Part shown: positions 9,400 to 10,096 of the stretch, one piece after another
Layout of the letters: every line of letters starts with the position of its first letter
How positions within the stretch are numbered: position 1 is the first letter of the stretch
Assembly (NCBI RefSeq): GCF_000499385.1
Contig: NW_013654864.1
Coordinates: 1 to 10,096 of the forward strand
Source: Eimeria necatrix
Taxonomy: Eukaryota; Apicomplexa; Conoidasida; Eucoccidiorida; Eimeriidae
Reading direction: 5' to 3'
DNA: 10,096 nt
Made by a program: the position numbers and the translations under genes
Notes under the pieces: generated by a model
Database searches by the model: none
The model's input: the letters and a program-made list of their open reading frames with translations, nothing else
Told to the model about the DNA's origin: nothing

Positions 9400-9435
9400 G
9401 TCCCCGAAGGTAAGGAATTCCCTACCATCGGGGAC
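9400..9435. repeat. 36-bp near-perfect palindrome
   Basis: The arm GTCCCCGAAGGTAAGGAA faces its reverse complement with 16 of 18 positions matching, centred on AATT. As RNA it would fold into a long stem with a minimal loop. It is bracketed by near-identical 8-mers, TAAAAGCA (9391-9398) and TTAAAGCA (9436-9443), which could be a target-site duplication of a tiny inserted palindrome or could be chance. No T tract follows, so a terminator reading is unsupported. Confidence 0.9.
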
Positions 9436-9451
9436 TTAAAGCAACCAGTGC

Positions 9452-9476
9452 TCAAGTGGTACTTGCTTAAGTAGGT
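9452..9476. repeat. Overlapping small inverted repeats
   Basis: CAAGT and ACTTG pair around GGT at 9453-9465, and TACTT and AAGTA pair around GCTT a few bases later. These short stems compete for the same bases, so only one could form. They follow the 36-bp palindrome closely and complete a series of fold-backs. Confidence 0.4.
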
Positions 9477-9865
9477 GGCACACGAACTGCAGACACTATG
9501 TGGCCACCAAACTAGTAAAATTCACAATGGTGCTTGACCAGTTTGCGGATGCATGCTAAAAGCAGCAAATATTTATTCCGGTTTTTCTGAAGCACTCTAG
9601 AACAGCAATGAAGCCTGCATAATCACAAGCAAGCATGATCCTTGAATACACTTACGACGCCCTAATCTATGCCAGCGACGTGAAGATGCTGTAGACCTAC
9701 GGCCTTCACACCCAAAGAGTCCAAAGACTAGTATCGTCTGCAACAGAGGATAAAAGCTCCACTCCGTCAGATAAGAAGTTCGCGGGCAAATCTAAACCAG
9801 CTAGTATAGACCATAGAATGTTTTCCATTGCCTGTTGCTGCCTACAACGGCAACCTCATGAAATG
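9477..9865. other. Unassigned sequence between hairpin loci
   Basis: I find no frame, RNA gene or repeat that can be supported here. Confidence 0.55.
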
Positions 9866-9942
9866 CCGCACGTAGCCGTCTACATCAGGCGTGTGGTGTG
9901 CCGGCCGAACACCGCACGCCAGATCTAAAAGGCTACGTGCGG
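9866..9942. repeat. 77-nt imperfect hairpin, microRNA-precursor-like
   Basis: The outer arms CCGCACGTAGCC (9866-9877) and GGCTACGTGCGG (9931-9942) are perfectly complementary. After a partly paired 10-nt internal section, inner arms GGCGTGTGGTGT (9888-9899) and ACACCGCACGCC (9909-9920) pair completely if one G-U wobble on the + transcript is allowed. The terminal loop is nine bases. Total size, arm length of about 34 and a mismatched middle match the general shape of an animal microRNA precursor. The stem is unusually GC-rich for one, and a small fold-back DNA element would look the same. I cannot show that it is transcribed. Confidence 0.85.
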
Positions 9943-10050
9943 ACGCTCGGCGCCTACAGCAATACGTAACTGAGCACATTGTTGTCCATGTGGTGACAAA
10001 AGCTGTAGCGCTATATGGTGCCTACGGACGAGAACTGAAGGTGGATTCAT

Positions 10051-10096
10051 TGTGTATGTGTGTGTGTGTGTGTGGGTGGGTGGGTGGGTATGTGTG
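10051..10096. repeat. GT and GGGT microsatellite at the window end
   Basis: A GT dinucleotide run, interrupted once by TATG, fills 10051-10073 and changes into GGGT units at 10074-10089, then TATGTGTG to the edge. The array probably continues beyond the window. The GGGT part is a textbook G-quadruplex motif on the + strand, with four G3 runs and single-T loops. Confidence 0.95.

Noticed and set aside
9400..9435. Palindrome as a bacterial rho-independent terminator
   Set aside because: There is no T run after the stem, there is no gene upstream, and the window as a whole does not look bacterial.

Overview
The window looks like non-coding nuclear DNA from a eukaryote, probably an invertebrate animal. 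An arachnid or tick-like genome would fit the base composition, the many short hairpins and the micro- and minisatellites, but nothing in the sequence fixes the taxon and I hold that only weakly. The longest start-to-stop frames reach about 123 codons. They overlap on both strands and show no domain, motif or family resemblance I can name. I see no bacterial gene layout, no rRNA or tRNA, no CRISPR array, no retroelement reverse transcriptase and no transposase, and I do not annotate any protein-coding gene with confidence.

Layout. 1-401 holds one and a half copies of a 258-bp tandem repeat whose array may continue to the left of the window. 669-753 is a GCTA microsatellite with a decayed flank. 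1122-1209 is a pair of 44-bp tandem copies. 2222-2350 is a compact nest of direct and inverted repeats with a 25-bp perfect hairpin. 2905-2957 has the signals of a very short internal exon, at low confidence. 4656-5014 is an older, diverged tandem duplication with a period of about 183 bp. 6781-7082 could be a terminal exon with a polyadenylation hexamer, at very low confidence. 9302-9328 is a short direct repeat, 9362-9476 a run of hairpins including a 36-bp near-palindrome, and 9866-9942 a 77-nt imperfect hairpin shaped like a microRNA precursor. The window ends in a GT microsatellite that turns into a G-quadruplex-forming GGGT tract.

The stretches between these landmarks are unique-looking sequence in which I find nothing supportable. 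There is no set of genes here to work together. The best leads are the two hairpin loci near the right end (9362-9476 and 9866-9942) and the inverted-repeat nest at 2222-2350.
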